Origin: Bacillus sp. 165
GTDB taxonomy: Bacteria; Bacillota; Bacilli; Bacillales; Bacillaceae_G
Assembly: GCF_017742235.1 (NCBI RefSeq)
Contig: NZ_JAGHKQ010000008.1
Coordinates: 1-58,401, forward strand
Direction of reading: 5' to 3'
Length of the DNA: 58,401 bases
Part shown: positions 34,545 to 43,509 of the stretch, piece after piece
Numbering within the stretch: the stretch's first letter is position 1
Layout of the letters: every line of letters starts with the position of its first letter
Translations under genes and position numbers: made by a program
The notes under the pieces: model-generated
The model's input: only the letters and a program-made list of their open reading frames with translations
Told to the model about the DNA's origin: nothing
Databases searched by the model: none

Positions 34545-35733
34545 CTTTCTTTTATTACGAGACAGAACGGGTGTTATACAATGTGTTCTAGAGCAGGAAT
34601 TTGCAGGATATAAGGTGGATACAGAAAGTGTAGTAGAGATTACTGGTAAAATTGTGCCTGCAAAGCAAACAGAATTTGGCATAGAGCTGCTTGTTCAGGA
34701 CATAAAAACTGTAAGTTCCTCTGCTCCTCTGCCATTTGAGTTAAATAAAAACTCACTAGCCGCTGGTTTAGATCACATATTGAATCATCGTGTGCTCTCA
34801 CTTCGCCATGAACGGATCAATACTATTTTCAAAATCAAGTCCAAGTTTGCCGAAGCATTCAGCGAATATTTGACAAACCAAGGCTTTACTCGCATTTTCA
34901 CACCGAAAATCGTATCTCAAGGTGCAGAAGGCGGTGCTAATGTCTTTCGTTTTCATTATTTCGGTCAAGAGGCCTACTTGGCTCAATCACCCCAATTTTA
35001 TAAGCAAATGATGGTAGCATCAGGATTTGAACGTGTTTTTGAAGTTGCTTCCGTATATCGTGCGGAAGAACATAATTCCTCGCGGCACTTAAATGAATAT
35101 ATTTCGTTAGATGCAGAGGTTGGCTTTATTGAAGGATTTCAAGAGCTGATGGATCTCGAAACGAACTTGCTTCGCCATATGTTCGAGGCCGTTCAATCTC
35201 ATTTTCAAAAGGAACTGAAGCAGCTCGGCATAGAAACTCCGGACATCAACAAGATTCCACAAATCACGTTATCCGAAGCACAAGAGCTGCTGAAAACGAT
35301 CTATAAAAAAGAATCACCGGTTGGGGATTTAGATTCTGAAGGAGAAAAGCTGATTGGGAAGTACGTACAAGAGAACCACAACAGTGAATTTGTATTCATT
35401 ACTCGATATCCAACCGAAACAAGACCGATGTACACCATGCCCAATAAAGACAACCCTGCTTTAACCGATTCCTTTGACTTATTGTACAAAGGGATGGAAA
35501 TCACATCAGGGGGGCAGCGCATTCATGAATACGGCATGCTGACAGAATCATTTCGAGCAAAAGGCTTGCAGCCAGAGCAGTTCAGTGCTTATATCAACTC
35601 ATTCCAATACGGCTTTCCTCCTCATGGAGGCTTTGCTATCGGCTTAGAACGCTTGGTGTATAAGTTTCTGAATCTGTCCAACGTTCGTGAGGCCAGCGCA
35701 TTTCCGCGCGACTGTCAACGACTGATTCCATAA
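34453..35733 (+). CDS. aspS2: Aspartate--tRNA ligase, archaeal/genomic type (second AspRS)
   Basis: A 426-residue class IIb synthetase: N-terminal OB-fold anticodon-binding domain (VLVKGWVKRIRHLG, residues 17-100), motif 2 (FEVASVYRAEEHNSSRHLNE) and motif 3 (GGFAIGLERLVYKFL). The ending FPRDCQRLIP and the YPTETRPMYTMP segment mark it as AspRS rather than AsnRS. It lacks the bacterial GAD insertion, so it is the archaeal-type enzyme, often non-discriminating (able to make Asp-tRNA-Asn for GatCAB). The regular bacterial aspS is expected elsewhere. The ATG at 34453 follows GGAGGAG. Confidence 0.85.
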   Translation: MKRSLIMECKEQETVLVKGWVKRIRHLGSISFLLLRDRTGVIQCVLEQEFAGYKVDTESVVEITGKIVPAKQTEFGIELLVQDIKTVSSSAPLPFELNKNSLAAGLDHILNHRVLSLRHERINTIFKIKSKFAEAFSEYLTNQGFTRIFTPKIVSQGAEGGANVFRFHYFGQEAYLAQSPQFYKQMMVASGFERVFEVASVYRAEEHNSSRHLNEYISLDAEVGFIEGFQELMDLETNLLRHMFEAVQSHFQKELKQLGIETPDINKIPQITLSEAQELLKTIYKKESPVGDLDSEGEKLIGKYVQENHNSEFVFITRYPTETRPMYTMPNKDNPALTDSFDLLYKGMEITSGGQRIHEYGMLTESFRAKGLQPEQFSAYINSFQYGFPPHGGFAIGLERLVYKFLNLSNVREASAFPRDCQRLIP

Positions 35734-35738
35734 TTCGG

Positions 35739-35780
35739 TATATCGGCAAAGCTTTGAATATATCGGCGTAACGATGACAC
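35739..35780. repeat. Short tandem array B, 20-nt period
   Basis: TATATCGGC occurs at 35739 and again exactly 20 nt later, between the aspS2 stop and its terminator. It shares the TATCGGC core with arrays D and E. Confidence 0.6.
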
Positions 35781-35784
35781 ACTA

Positions 35785-35820
35785 AAAAAGCTGATGGCAT
35801 GAGCCATCAGCTTTCATTTT
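35785..35820. terminator. Bidirectional terminator between aspS2 and pepA
   Basis: AAAGCTGATGGC and GCCATCAGCTTT form a 12-bp stem with A/T tracts on both sides; the two genes converge here. Confidence 0.9.
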
Positions 35821-37306
35821 ATTCTCCAAAGTATTCTACAAGCGTGGCCAATGTACGAACCATGACTCCCGTCCCACCAATAGGACCTAAATCATGAGCA
35901 CCATTAGATGTTGCCGTACCTGCGATGTCCAAATGCACCCAAGGAGTATCTTCCGCAAATTCACCTAGGAATACGCCTGCCATAATTGCGTGACCATCGC
36001 GTCCAGGGGAATTATTCAAATCTGCAAATTTGCTGTTTCGTACACGCTCTTTATCGCGCTCAAAAATCGGTAATTGCCACATCGGTTCATCTGTTTCAAG
36101 CGCTGCTTCTAATACTTTTTCAAAAAATGCTTCATTATTTGTCATAACTCCAGTTGTGTGATTACCAAGAGCTACAATTACGCCTCCTGTCAACGTCGCT
36201 ACATCTACTAAGTAATTAGCGCCAAGCTTTTTCGCATACGCAATGCCGTCTGCCAGCGCAAGGCGTCCTTCTGCATCTGTATTTAATACTTCAATTGTTT
36301 TTCCGCTCATAGACGTGATTACATCGTCTGGCTTGAATGCTGTTCCACTTACCATATTATCCGTTGCCGGGATAACCGCAACCACGTTTTGCTCCGGCTT
36401 CAATTCACCGATAATTTCCATCGCGCCGAGAACAGCTGCTGCACCGCCCATATCTGATTTCATACCAACCATGCCTTCGCGAGGCTTAAGCGAGTAACCG
36501 CCGGTGTCATATGTGATACCCTTTCCGACAAACCCGATTACATCTGTCCATTCCTCTTTTCCTTGATACAGTAAAGCAATCATTTTCGGCGGTTCTGCAG
36601 AGCCTTGGTTCACCGCAAGTAAAGCACCCATGCCCAGCTCTTCCATTTCTTCTTTATCTAACACTTTGTAATCCATGTCATATTTTTCTGCAAGCTGCAC
36701 TGCATAGTTTGCTAAGTCAGTTGCCGTTAATTTGTTCGGTGGCAAATTCACAAGAGTACGTGCAGAGTTAGTTGCACGGCCATGTACATACCCTACTGTT
36801 AGCGCTGCTTGTAGCTCTTCGCTATCTTCTTGGCTGATAACAGTGATGTTTTCTAACTCTTTACGCTCTTTTTTGTTTGTTTTATATGTCTCTAATTCAT
36901 ACGTTCCAAGCGCAAATGTTTCCGCGAATAGATGAGCGACATCCAATGTGTCAATCTTATCCGTTACAAAGGAGTCTAGTAAAACAGCTGCATGTACCAG
37001 CTTTGCACTCTTCAATGTTTTAAACAATTTTCCGAGGGATTGGCGCATCGTTTCTGTTGTACAGCTTTCTTGCTTGCCGAGACCGACAAAATAATAACGC
37101 TTTACATTTGTTTTTCCTAAGCTATGTACTTTGGAAATAGTCTTCTTTTTAGAAGATACATCACCTTCGTCGATCAATGTTTGCAGTTGACCTTCTAGCG
37201 CATCATCCACTGTACGAAACGCTTCGCTGCGGTCATCACCTTCAAACAGACCGATAATCACAGCTTCATATGCTTGATTTTCTGTTTGTTGTTTTACTTG
37301 AAACAT
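35819..37306 (-). CDS. pepA: Leucyl (cytosol) aminopeptidase
   Basis: A 495-residue M17 leucine aminopeptidase (YuiE of B. subtilis). The two-zinc centre is visible: the Lys and Asp of [15 protein letters not shown], the later Asp of [11 protein letters not shown], and [13 protein letters not shown], the M17 signature. The N-terminal macro-like domain covers about residues 1-160. The ATG at 37306 lies 8 nt after GGAGGTGA. Start of the yui/yum block. Confidence 0.95.
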   Translation of the reverse strand: MFQVKQQTENQAYEAVIIGLFEGDDRSEAFRTVDDALEGQLQTLIDEGDVSSKKKTISKVHSLGKTNVKRYYFVGLGKQESCTTETMRQSLGKLFKTLKSAKLVHAAVLLDSFVTDKIDTLDVAHLFAETFALGTYELETYKTNKKERKELENITVISQEDSEELQAALTVGYVHGRATNSARTLVNLPPNKLTATDLANYAVQLAEKYDMDYKVLDKEEMEELGMGALLAVNQGSAEPPKMIALLYQGKEEWTDVIGFVGKGITYDTGGYSLKPREGMVGMKSDMGGAAAVLGAMEIIGELKPEQNVVAVIPATDNMVSGTAFKPDDVITSMSGKTIEVLNTDAEGRLALADGIAYAKKLGANYLVDVATLTGGVIVALGNHTTGVMTNNEAFFEKVLEAALETDEPMWQLPIFERDKERVRNSKFADLNNSPGRDGHAIMAGVFLGEFAEDTPWVHLDIAGTATSNGAHDLGPIGGTGVMVRTLATLVEYFGE

Positions 37307-37369
37307 CAAACTTCACCTCCAAATTAGTTCTTTTTCATTATAGTCCCGTTTCAAGATATTTGCGACAAT

Positions 37370-37750
37370 TTACGATTCTTCCATATACAAAAACAACTCA
37401 GGTAATGAGGGAAGTTCACATACCTGTTCAAACGGTACACGATCAATATTTTTTGGCATACGAGATAAGCATGTTTCAATAAAGGTATAGACAGGACCCA
37501 GCTCTAATGACCAATACTTCGGAAGATACGGTTGCAAATAACGATGAGCCGCTCCCATCATTAAACGTGCTCCTTTTACATTCCCATATCCGTAATGATA
37601 GAGCGCCACCGTCATTTGCAGTAATCCTTTTAAAAAGTAATTATCCTTCTCTACAAGCCACATCTCTTCTAACAGATCATGACATGTATAATAATCACCT
37701 TCATTAAATTTGATAAAAAACTCATAATACTCTGCAGGATACTCCTCCAT
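37370..37750 (-). CDS. DUF309 domain protein
   Basis: A 126-residue, helix-rich protein of the DUF309 family. The diagnostic motif FNEGDYYTCHDLLEEMW (residues 14-30) and the following LKGLLQMTVALYHYGYGN are present. Function unknown. ATG start after GGTGAGGAGATGGAG. It lies between pepA and yuiC and appears monocistronic. Confidence 0.85.
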   Translation of the reverse strand: MEEYPAEYYEFFIKFNEGDYYTCHDLLEEMWLVEKDNYFLKGLLQMTVALYHYGYGNVKGARLMMGAAHRYLQPYLPKYWSLELGPVYTFIETCLSRMPKNIDRVPFEQVCELPSLPELFLYMEES

Positions 37751-37860
37751 CTCCTCACCTTTTTCACAAATATTTTATGAAATTATACCAAAAAAGGCCT
37801 GAGATCTATATTGCAAACCATTGATTTCTTCACTGAATAACTCGCACTACAGCAAACTTG

Positions 37861-37975
37861 CAATAACTGCAACGGTTTCACGGTTTTTGCACCGTTTCCA
37901 CGGTATTTGCACCATTCCCACTGGTATTTGCACCGTTCCCACCGATTTTTGCATCGGTTCCACAGTCATTGCACT
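37861..37975. repeat. Degenerate tandem array C, 20-21-nt period
   Basis: YTGCA recurs at 37867, 37887, 37907, 37928, 37949 and 37969 (steps 20, 20, 21, 21, 20) within units like CGGTATTTGCACCGTTCCCA. The array fills the centre of the 298-bp gap between the DUF309 gene and yuiC. Its core differs from arrays B, D and E but the period is the same. Confidence 0.75.
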
Positions 37976-38021
37976 AATCTCCATATTCTGTGCATGACTT
38001 CTTACTTTCTCGTAAACACTA

Positions 38022-38051
38022 AAAGAACAGAACGCAGGCGTTCTGTTCTTA
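38022..38051 (-). terminator. yuiC intrinsic terminator
   Basis: AAGAACAGAACG and CGTTCTGTTCTT form a 12-bp stem at the yuiC stop; TTTTAGTG follows on the minus strand. Confidence 0.8.
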
Positions 38052-38735
38052 CTTTTTCTTTAGGTATTGTTGACGAAATACTTGCATAGTTTCATCTTCA
38101 TTCATCTGCAGCAATTGCTGTTCTGTCAATCGTCCATCTCCTATTTTTATGATGTAGACCTTCAGTTGGCGTTTGCCCCATTGCTGATACACATCTTTCA
38201 CCGTTTCGTAGTATAAATCAAGTGCGTTTCCTTTGATGGCTCCACCCTTATCTGCAACTACTCCGTACCCGTATCCGGGAATAAATAAAATGGTTCCAAT
38301 GGGAAACACCTTTAAATCTGCAGCAATAGTTGAAAATAAGTCCCGTTTGACCTTTACTCCTGAATACGTAACACCGTAGCTCGGATGACTGGGGTGCTTT
38401 CCTGTCGATTCCGCTCCTGCTGTATATCCAGTCGCTGTAACAGTTACCGATCGATACTTCGACCAATCTTTTTCCTCTAAGGTAGGACCTCTTGTAGTTT
38501 GCATTGCACTTTGCTCCATCGTCGCTGCTCGTGCAACTAATTCTGTCGTATGTCCATCCATACTAAAAAGTGGAAGCTCCTTCATGTACTCCCATAGTTT
38601 GTATCCTTTATCGTTATACCACCGCTGTAAATCGACGGGTTGTACGCCTGAAACGCCTTGAAAGGTGGAAAGAAGAGCTATACCAAATAATATTGTCATT
38701 ACAATACGAATAAAGAACGTTTTCAAAATGGTCAT
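38049..38735 (-). CDS. yuiC: 3D (Asp-Asp-Asp) domain cell-wall protein
   Basis: A 228-residue exported protein: signal or anchor helix at about residues 1-28, a variable middle, and a C-terminal 3D domain ([31 protein letters not shown]) carrying the three conserved Asp residues of the Sps/MltA-type catalytic fold. B. subtilis YuiC is a membrane-bound muralytic enzyme of this kind. Start uncertain: ATG at 38735 is 14 nt after AAGGAG, while GTG/TTG at 38750/38747 are too close to it. Confidence 0.82.
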   Translation of the reverse strand: MTILKTFFIRIVMTILFGIALLSTFQGVSGVQPVDLQRWYNDKGYKLWEYMKELPLFSMDGHTTELVARAATMEQSAMQTTRGPTLEEKDWSKYRSVTVTATGYTAGAESTGKHPSHPSYGVTYSGVKVKRDLFSTIAADLKVFPIGTILFIPGYGYGVVADKGGAIKGNALDLYYETVKDVYQQWGKRQLKVYIIKIGDGRLTEQQLLQMNEDETMQVFRQQYLKKK

Positions 38736-38802
38736 TCTCGTTTTCAACACTCCTTCATCATTAGTGTTGACCAGAATGACAGTGAATTATTCAAAAAAAC
38801 TT

Positions 38803-39732
38803 TTATTTACCCTTTACATGCATAAGGTGTAGCATCTGATGCAGCAGTTGTTGTGACTTCACCCCTTCTTCTCCATCCACTTGAGGGCGGCTATCACCTA
38901 TTACACATTGAATAAAGTGCCCTACTGCGTCTTCAAATCCCCGCTGCTTTAATGTTGTGTCCCAGGATGGAGCAAGTGCTGTAGATATTGCATTGTCTTG
39001 TTCTACTTCCATCGTGTGCATATTTTTCACACGAATTACAGCCCCCTCTGTTACAATCTCTATTTGCTCTAAGTTTGTCCCTGCTCGACGATGCATGTTT
39101 GTAAACACTGACAAATTATTTAAGGACTCATATAAATGCTGTGCATATACCAATTGCTTTTTATCATTCACATGAGCCGTACCATGCAATAACGCAAGGT
39201 CCCCTCCTAACCAGCGGGCTGTATCCACCAGGTGCAAGTAATCATCCAACATTGTAAAGTCGTAAGAATATGGTCCCACGCTATTCATTCTATGTTTCTC
39301 TATGCGGATTAAACTGATTTTATCCGCCTGTTGCCTCGCTTTAACATACATAGGAGCAAAGCGGCGATTGAACCCCACCATAAGTCTTCTTCCATATTTC
39401 TCACTGAGTTCTACCAGTTTTTCAGCTTCAGACAGCGAGGCGGCTAATGGTTTGTCCACATATACATCCTTTCCTTTCTTAAGAAGCTCTGAAACCACAT
39501 CATAGTGTGAATCTGTAGAGCTGTGTACAAATATAGCATCGCACTCCTGTGCTAATGACGGTAAATTTTCAAAATCTCGGATACGATATTGCTCACAAAT
39601 CCGCTTTCTTTTCTCCTTATTAGGAGTATAGGCACCGGTAAACGTCCAATCTGTCTCCTTTGTAAGAATCGGTAAATATGCCTTTTGTGCGATATTTCCT
39701 AGCCCAATCATTCCAATTCGAGGTTTTCTCAT
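38803..39732 (-). CDS. Gfo/Idh/MocA family oxidoreductase
   Basis: A 309-residue NAD(P)-dependent oxidoreductase with an N-terminal Rossmann motif (GMIGLGNIAQKAYLPIL) and the EKP-type motif seen as DVYVDKPLA near residue 95, followed by the C-terminal beta-sheet domain. Substrate, likely a sugar or cyclitol derivative, is not determinable. The ATG at 39732 follows GGAAGAG; a GTG three codons earlier abuts that site. Confidence 0.82.
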   Translation of the reverse strand: MRKPRIGMIGLGNIAQKAYLPILTKETDWTFTGAYTPNKEKRKRICEQYRIRDFENLPSLAQECDAIFVHSSTDSHYDVVSELLKKGKDVYVDKPLAASLSEAEKLVELSEKYGRRLMVGFNRRFAPMYVKARQQADKISLIRIEKHRMNSVGPYSYDFTMLDDYLHLVDTARWLGGDLALLHGTAHVNDKKQLVYAQHLYESLNNLSVFTNMHRRAGTNLEQIEIVTEGAVIRVKNMHTMEVEQDNAISTALAPSWDTTLKQRGFEDAVGHFIQCVIGDSRPQVDGEEGVKSQQLLHQMLHLMHVKGK

Positions 39733-39848
39733 ATCTCTCACTCTTCCATAATAAAATTGGTATAACAGCTTATAGATAAAGTTATGTATTAGCCTATTGT
39801 ATGTAAAATGTATATAATGGGATTTAAAACCAACAGGAGGCGAAAAGT

Positions 39849-40124
39849 ATGAAAGGTCAAAGCTATTTTATTCTAGGACTTGTGTTTGCTCTTATCATCG
39901 CTGTTTTAGCTGTCATCAATGGTGATCCCGTACAATTCAATTATATATTCGGTTCTCAGCAATGGCCCTTAATTTTGATTATCCTTGTCTCAGCTTTACT
40001 TGGAGGGCTTGTTGCATTCATGCTGAATTTAAGAAAAGTAATGCAGCTAAAAAGTGAAAACAAGCAATTAAAGCAACAACTTTCTGCTTCTCAACAGAAA
40101 CAGCCGGAAGAAGAAAAAGCCTAG
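39849..40124 (+). CDS. LapA family membrane protein (DUF1049)
   Basis: A 91-residue protein with two transmembrane helices (about residues 4-22 and 37-60) and a charged Gln/Lys-rich coiled-coil tail, the LapA/DUF1049 layout (INGDPVQFNYIFG between helices). Role in Bacillus unknown. ATG start after AACAGGAGG. Its TAG stop shares CTAG with the convergent ROK gene. Confidence 0.85.
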   Translation: MKGQSYFILGLVFALIIAVLAVINGDPVQFNYIFGSQQWPLILIILVSALLGGLVAFMLNLRKVMQLKSENKQLKQQLSASQQKQPEEEKA

Positions 40125-41026
40125 ACATTTCTCTGGGTCTTTTCTTGCAGAGCTTGCTTATTGATAAAATGATGTACCCCACCAATCATACCGGCATGAT
40201 TGGAAGAGGACGCAAGCACAATGTCTGTCTGCTTCTGAAAATCCGGCAGTAAATATTTTTCTATTTCTACATTCAATTCCTGTACAAATACTTCTCCTCG
40301 CGCCGTAACACCGCCGCCGATGATTACCTTTTCTGGATTGAATATGTAGATTAAATTGCTGATTCCAATAGCAAGATGCTTAAAAAATAATTGTACGGCA
40401 AGTTTAATTTTCTCGTCACCTTGGTCATACAAATCAAATACTTCTTTGCCGCTTTGCACATTCTCTCCTTTATAGTGGGCTGCCAGTTGGCAAAGCCCTG
40501 TTATGGAAGCTACATGCTCAAATGCTTTTCCTTCTACTATCATATAACCCCATTCTCCCGCACTGAATCCCCTTCCTCTATACAGCTCACCATTTATGAT
40601 AATTGCACCGCCTACTCCTGTTCCGATTGTTAGCGCAATAAAATTGTTTACATTGTTCCCTGCACCAATCCAAGATTCTGCAAGCCCTACACAATTCACA
40701 TCATTCTCTACTTCAACAGGAACATCGAGAGCTCCGCTTACCAACTGTTTCAGCTGTATTCCTGCATAATGAGGAATATTCTCGCATCCACCTAAAACGA
40801 CACCGTTATCTGCATCAACCAAACCTAGTGTACTGATTCCAATCCCTTCTATCGAATAGGCTTGCATCAGCTCGTTTCCAAGCCGGATCACTTTTTCTAC
40901 GACAGATTGTCCTCCCTTATGTGCTTCTGTATCCGCTTGAAAGCTTGTAACGACCTTTCCTTCTTCACTTACAATGCCGTACTTGATTTGTGTTCCGCCT
41001 ATATCAAATGCTAAATAATGTTTCAC
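40121..41026 (-). CDS. ROK family sugar kinase (zinc-motif-lacking, BglK-like)
   Basis: A 301-residue ROK-fold kinase: ATP phosphate-binding DIGGTQIKYG (residues 7-16), catalytic Asp in VENDVNCVGLAE, and GTGVGGAII. The usual zinc site of ROK glucokinases (CxCGxxGC) is missing; after AGEWGYM the segment has no Cys cluster. Zinc-less ROK proteins include beta-glucoside and some amino-sugar kinases, so the substrate is open. GTG start after AGGGGGAATG. Confidence 0.85.
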   Translation of the reverse strand: MKHYLAFDIGGTQIKYGIVSEEGKVVTSFQADTEAHKGGQSVVEKVIRLGNELMQAYSIEGIGISTLGLVDADNGVVLGGCENIPHYAGIQLKQLVSGALDVPVEVENDVNCVGLAESWIGAGNNVNNFIALTIGTGVGGAIIINGELYRGRGFSAGEWGYMIVEGKAFEHVASITGLCQLAAHYKGENVQSGKEVFDLYDQGDEKIKLAVQLFFKHLAIGISNLIYIFNPEKVIIGGGVTARGEVFVQELNVEIEKYLLPDFQKQTDIVLASSSNHAGMIGGVHHFINKQALQEKTQRNV

Positions 41027-41582
41027 GTGCCATTCCCCCTTTCTTACATGAACTACAGCACCAATCTGAACGAAAGATGCTATATGTAGAAAGTTATATC
41101 TTTTTCATTACTTCTTATAGTTCATAATTATACATATTCTTTCACCCTAGCCTCCTTACCTTTTCCTTTCCATATGGATTTTACAGAACGGGCAAGCGGT
41201 TTCGGTATGAAACAATGCAAACACCTTACTCTCCTCTTCATTTGTCAAGCGCAATTGTATTGCAAATTTATCGACTTAAACCAAATAACAAAAGGACTGT
41301 CTACACAACAAATAATGAATAAATATAATATTTTTTTAATATAAACTTAGCTAGTATCCAAACAACAAAACTCCTAAATCAAAGCTATCGGTAGCAGCTA
41401 TTAGCTTCAAATTAACCTCATAAGCAAGCAATCCTCATTTCCCTTATGCTGTATATAGGGTTTTCAGAAAAGATGCGTTAATTTAGATGTAAATATTTTC
41501 ATTTGCAAATATTTATAAAAATACGCAGGTAAGGTAGTATAATACATTATAAAAATAGGACAACGAAGGGGTGGGATACTGG
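41027..41582. other. Long intergenic region with promoter for the RNPP regulator
   Basis: No gene is seen in 556 bp. A perfect TATAAT lies at 41538-41543 with no good -35. Two copies of the self-complementary AAATATTT (41491-41498 and 41507-41514), 16 bp apart, lie where a -35-proximal regulator would bind and may be an autoregulatory site. Downstream of 41543 only the ribosome site AAGGGGTGGG remains. Confidence 0.4.
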
Positions 41583-42845
41583 ATGTCGGTCGGAAAAATC
41601 ATTTACTATCATAGAAAAAAACAAAATAAAACACAGGAACAACTGTGCAAGGGGATTTGTTCTGTTACTCACATGAGTAAAATTGAAAACAATTCAAAAG
41701 AGGTCAACCTCAAAACATTACAATTGCTTTGTGAACGGCTGGGAATCTCTATTGAAGAGGAAAATAAAAAAACACAATTGTTAAAAAGCCAGCTCAATCA
41801 GTTGTACGATGCTATAGAAAGAATACACAAGGAAAAAGCAGACACCTTATATAACGAATTGCTGCTGCATAAGGAATATATTCTATGTACCGATATGATT
41901 TATTTGTATGAACTATATACACTTCGCTATTTATTATTTTTGAACCGGATAACAGAGTTTGAACAAGCATCCGAAGCTATGAAAAATAAAGTAACAAAGT
42001 ACTCCCCTTTTGAGCGCTATCTATGGGATTTCCTCCAAGGTGTCTATCACGGGCAAAAGCTACAATACTTACAAGCACTAGAAATATTGGGGATATTAGA
42101 AGAACAAGCGGAGCAATACAGTGAAAAGGTTACTGATTATTATCACTTTCGGTCTATAATACACGGAAAATTGCATCACTATTCCTTGTCTGTTCACTAC
42201 GCCTACAAAGCATTACGGATCTTTCAAAACACCGGGAATATGTTTCGTATTTTGCATGTCAAAATTACTCTTGCTTTTAATTTAATATACAGCAATGAGT
42301 TTAAAAGAGCGGAGGAAATACTACTGCCTGTTTTAAGCGACGGGGAACTTCTTCAAGATACGTATACGAAGGCAATCACCACGCACAATTTGGGATTTTT
42401 GTATCACCGACAAGGCAATCTTCAAGAGGCGCTTAATTATTACTCACAATCTGTTCAATTAAAACAAAAGCATACAATCACCTATTATAATTCATTGCTC
42501 GACTATATCCAGACACTTATAGATTTAAAAGAGAACGAACAGGCCCTTAATCTGCTACAGCAGGAGCTAGATACCTTCTCAGATCAAAAATCTCTTCAAT
42601 ATGTTAAATTGATGATATTGTATCTGCAAACAATGGGCGAAGAAAAAAAACTAATCCCATATTTAGTCAAACATGGATTGCCAACAATGGAACAATGCAT
42701 GGAGTTTCGCAGGGCAGTCGAGTACGCTGACATTATAGCAGCCCACTACCAAGAGAAGGGAGAACTAGATTCTGCCAACCAATACCTTCAAGTATCGAAC
42801 CGGCTTCTAAAACGGATGGTTTTTGATGATGGAAAATCCGTATAG
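41583..42845 (+). CDS. RNPP-type (PlcR/NprR-like) HTH-TPR transcriptional regulator
   Basis: A 420-residue protein with an N-terminal XRE-type helix-turn-helix (residues 3-57; the recognition region TQEQLCKGICSVTHMSKIE resembles PlcR) and a helical TPR array to the C terminus (for example NLGFLYHRQGNLQEALNYYSQSV). Length and layout match NprR-type peptide-responsive regulators of the Bacillus cereus group. No signal-peptide gene was found directly downstream. It may control the secreted protease 660 bp downstream. The ATG at 41583 is preferred to the GTG at 41571, which lies within the ribosome site. Confidence 0.82.
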   Translation: MSVGKIIYYHRKKQNKTQEQLCKGICSVTHMSKIENNSKEVNLKTLQLLCERLGISIEEENKKTQLLKSQLNQLYDAIERIHKEKADTLYNELLLHKEYILCTDMIYLYELYTLRYLLFLNRITEFEQASEAMKNKVTKYSPFERYLWDFLQGVYHGQKLQYLQALEILGILEEQAEQYSEKVTDYYHFRSIIHGKLHHYSLSVHYAYKALRIFQNTGNMFRILHVKITLAFNLIYSNEFKRAEEILLPVLSDGELLQDTYTKAITTHNLGFLYHRQGNLQEALNYYSQSVQLKQKHTITYYNSLLDYIQTLIDLKENEQALNLLQQELDTFSDQKSLQYVKLMILYLQTMGEEKKLIPYLVKHGLPTMEQCMEFRRAVEYADIIAAHYQEKGELDSANQYLQVSNRLLKRMVFDDGKSV

Positions 42846-42888
42846 TTTATAAAATTATCTCATTCAATATGTATTATTAAAAACCTGT

Positions 42889-43200
42889 TATAATTATTTT
42901 TAACAGAAAGCTTTTTATGTTAATAGTCAAGGAACAATGTAAAGCTTACGTAAGCAGGATAAAAAGAATTTGTAAATAAGAAAACGGGACATGATCCGCC
43001 CGGTTCTCTAGGCAGAACAACCCACATACAAAAGGCCTTCGAGGAAGATTCAAAGAAGTGTTCCTCATCGGTAAAGGCGCTTTTCCTTTATCCAGGTTAG
43101 TCTGCAGACGGGAGGAGACCATGGAAGCTAGACAGGCGTCCTTTATACTTTTGTATCTCTAAATGTAAAAGCAGCTGTAAACAGCAGCTGCTTTTCCTTT
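42889..43200 (+). ncRNA. Structured noncoding RNA candidate upstream of the protease
   Basis: An extended -10 (TGTTATAAT, ending 42894) starts a region ending in a strong terminator (AAAAGCAGCTG/CAGCTGCTTTT, 43167-43195). In between are consistent helices: GTTCT/AGAAC (43003-43018); a 9-bp long-range helix ATACAAAAG/CTTTTGTAT (43026-43034 with 43148-43156); and inside it GCCTT/AAGGC closing GAGGAA/TTCCTC (43035-43078). No convincing coding frame is present. I could not match it to a known family from memory; raiA-type RNA is one family to test. Confidence 0.55.
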
Positions 43201-43413
43201 TAATTCCCCCGCTCGATATAGGTACCTTTTTCCGACACAAATCTTGATATAGGCTTATTATAAAATATAGAGAATTTCACAACAATTTTCCCAACCTCAT
43301 AAATAGCCTAAAACCCTTGTCTTTCCCCACTTTCACCCATATTTCGTTCGACATTCATATTTATTTTCGAAAAAACAACAAAATACGACTTGAAATGATA
43401 AGAATTTTCCCAA

Positions 43414-43442
43414 TTAACAGATTATTTATTCCTTCTTATAAT
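43414..43442 (+). promoter_or_regulatory. Protease gene sigma-A promoter
   Basis: TTAACA (43414-43419), a 17-nt spacer and a perfect TATAAT (43437-43442), 67 nt upstream of the protease start. Confidence 0.75.
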
Positions 43443-43509
43443 TTATATTGTAAACAAGTTATTCCGCAATCAGGAGTAACCGTACTGTAAATAGAGGAGG
43501 AAGAAGCAC

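Noticed and set aside
36243..36935. Plus-strand reading frames within pepA
   Set aside because: They are shadows of a well-supported minus-strand gene, without ribosome sites or recognisable domains. The same holds for antisense frames in the protease, ABC and catabolic genes.
42917..42979. Signalling peptide gene for the RNPP regulator (20 codons)
   Set aside because: No good ribosome site, no hydrophobic signal sequence and a highly charged product; it lies in the leader of the structured RNA.
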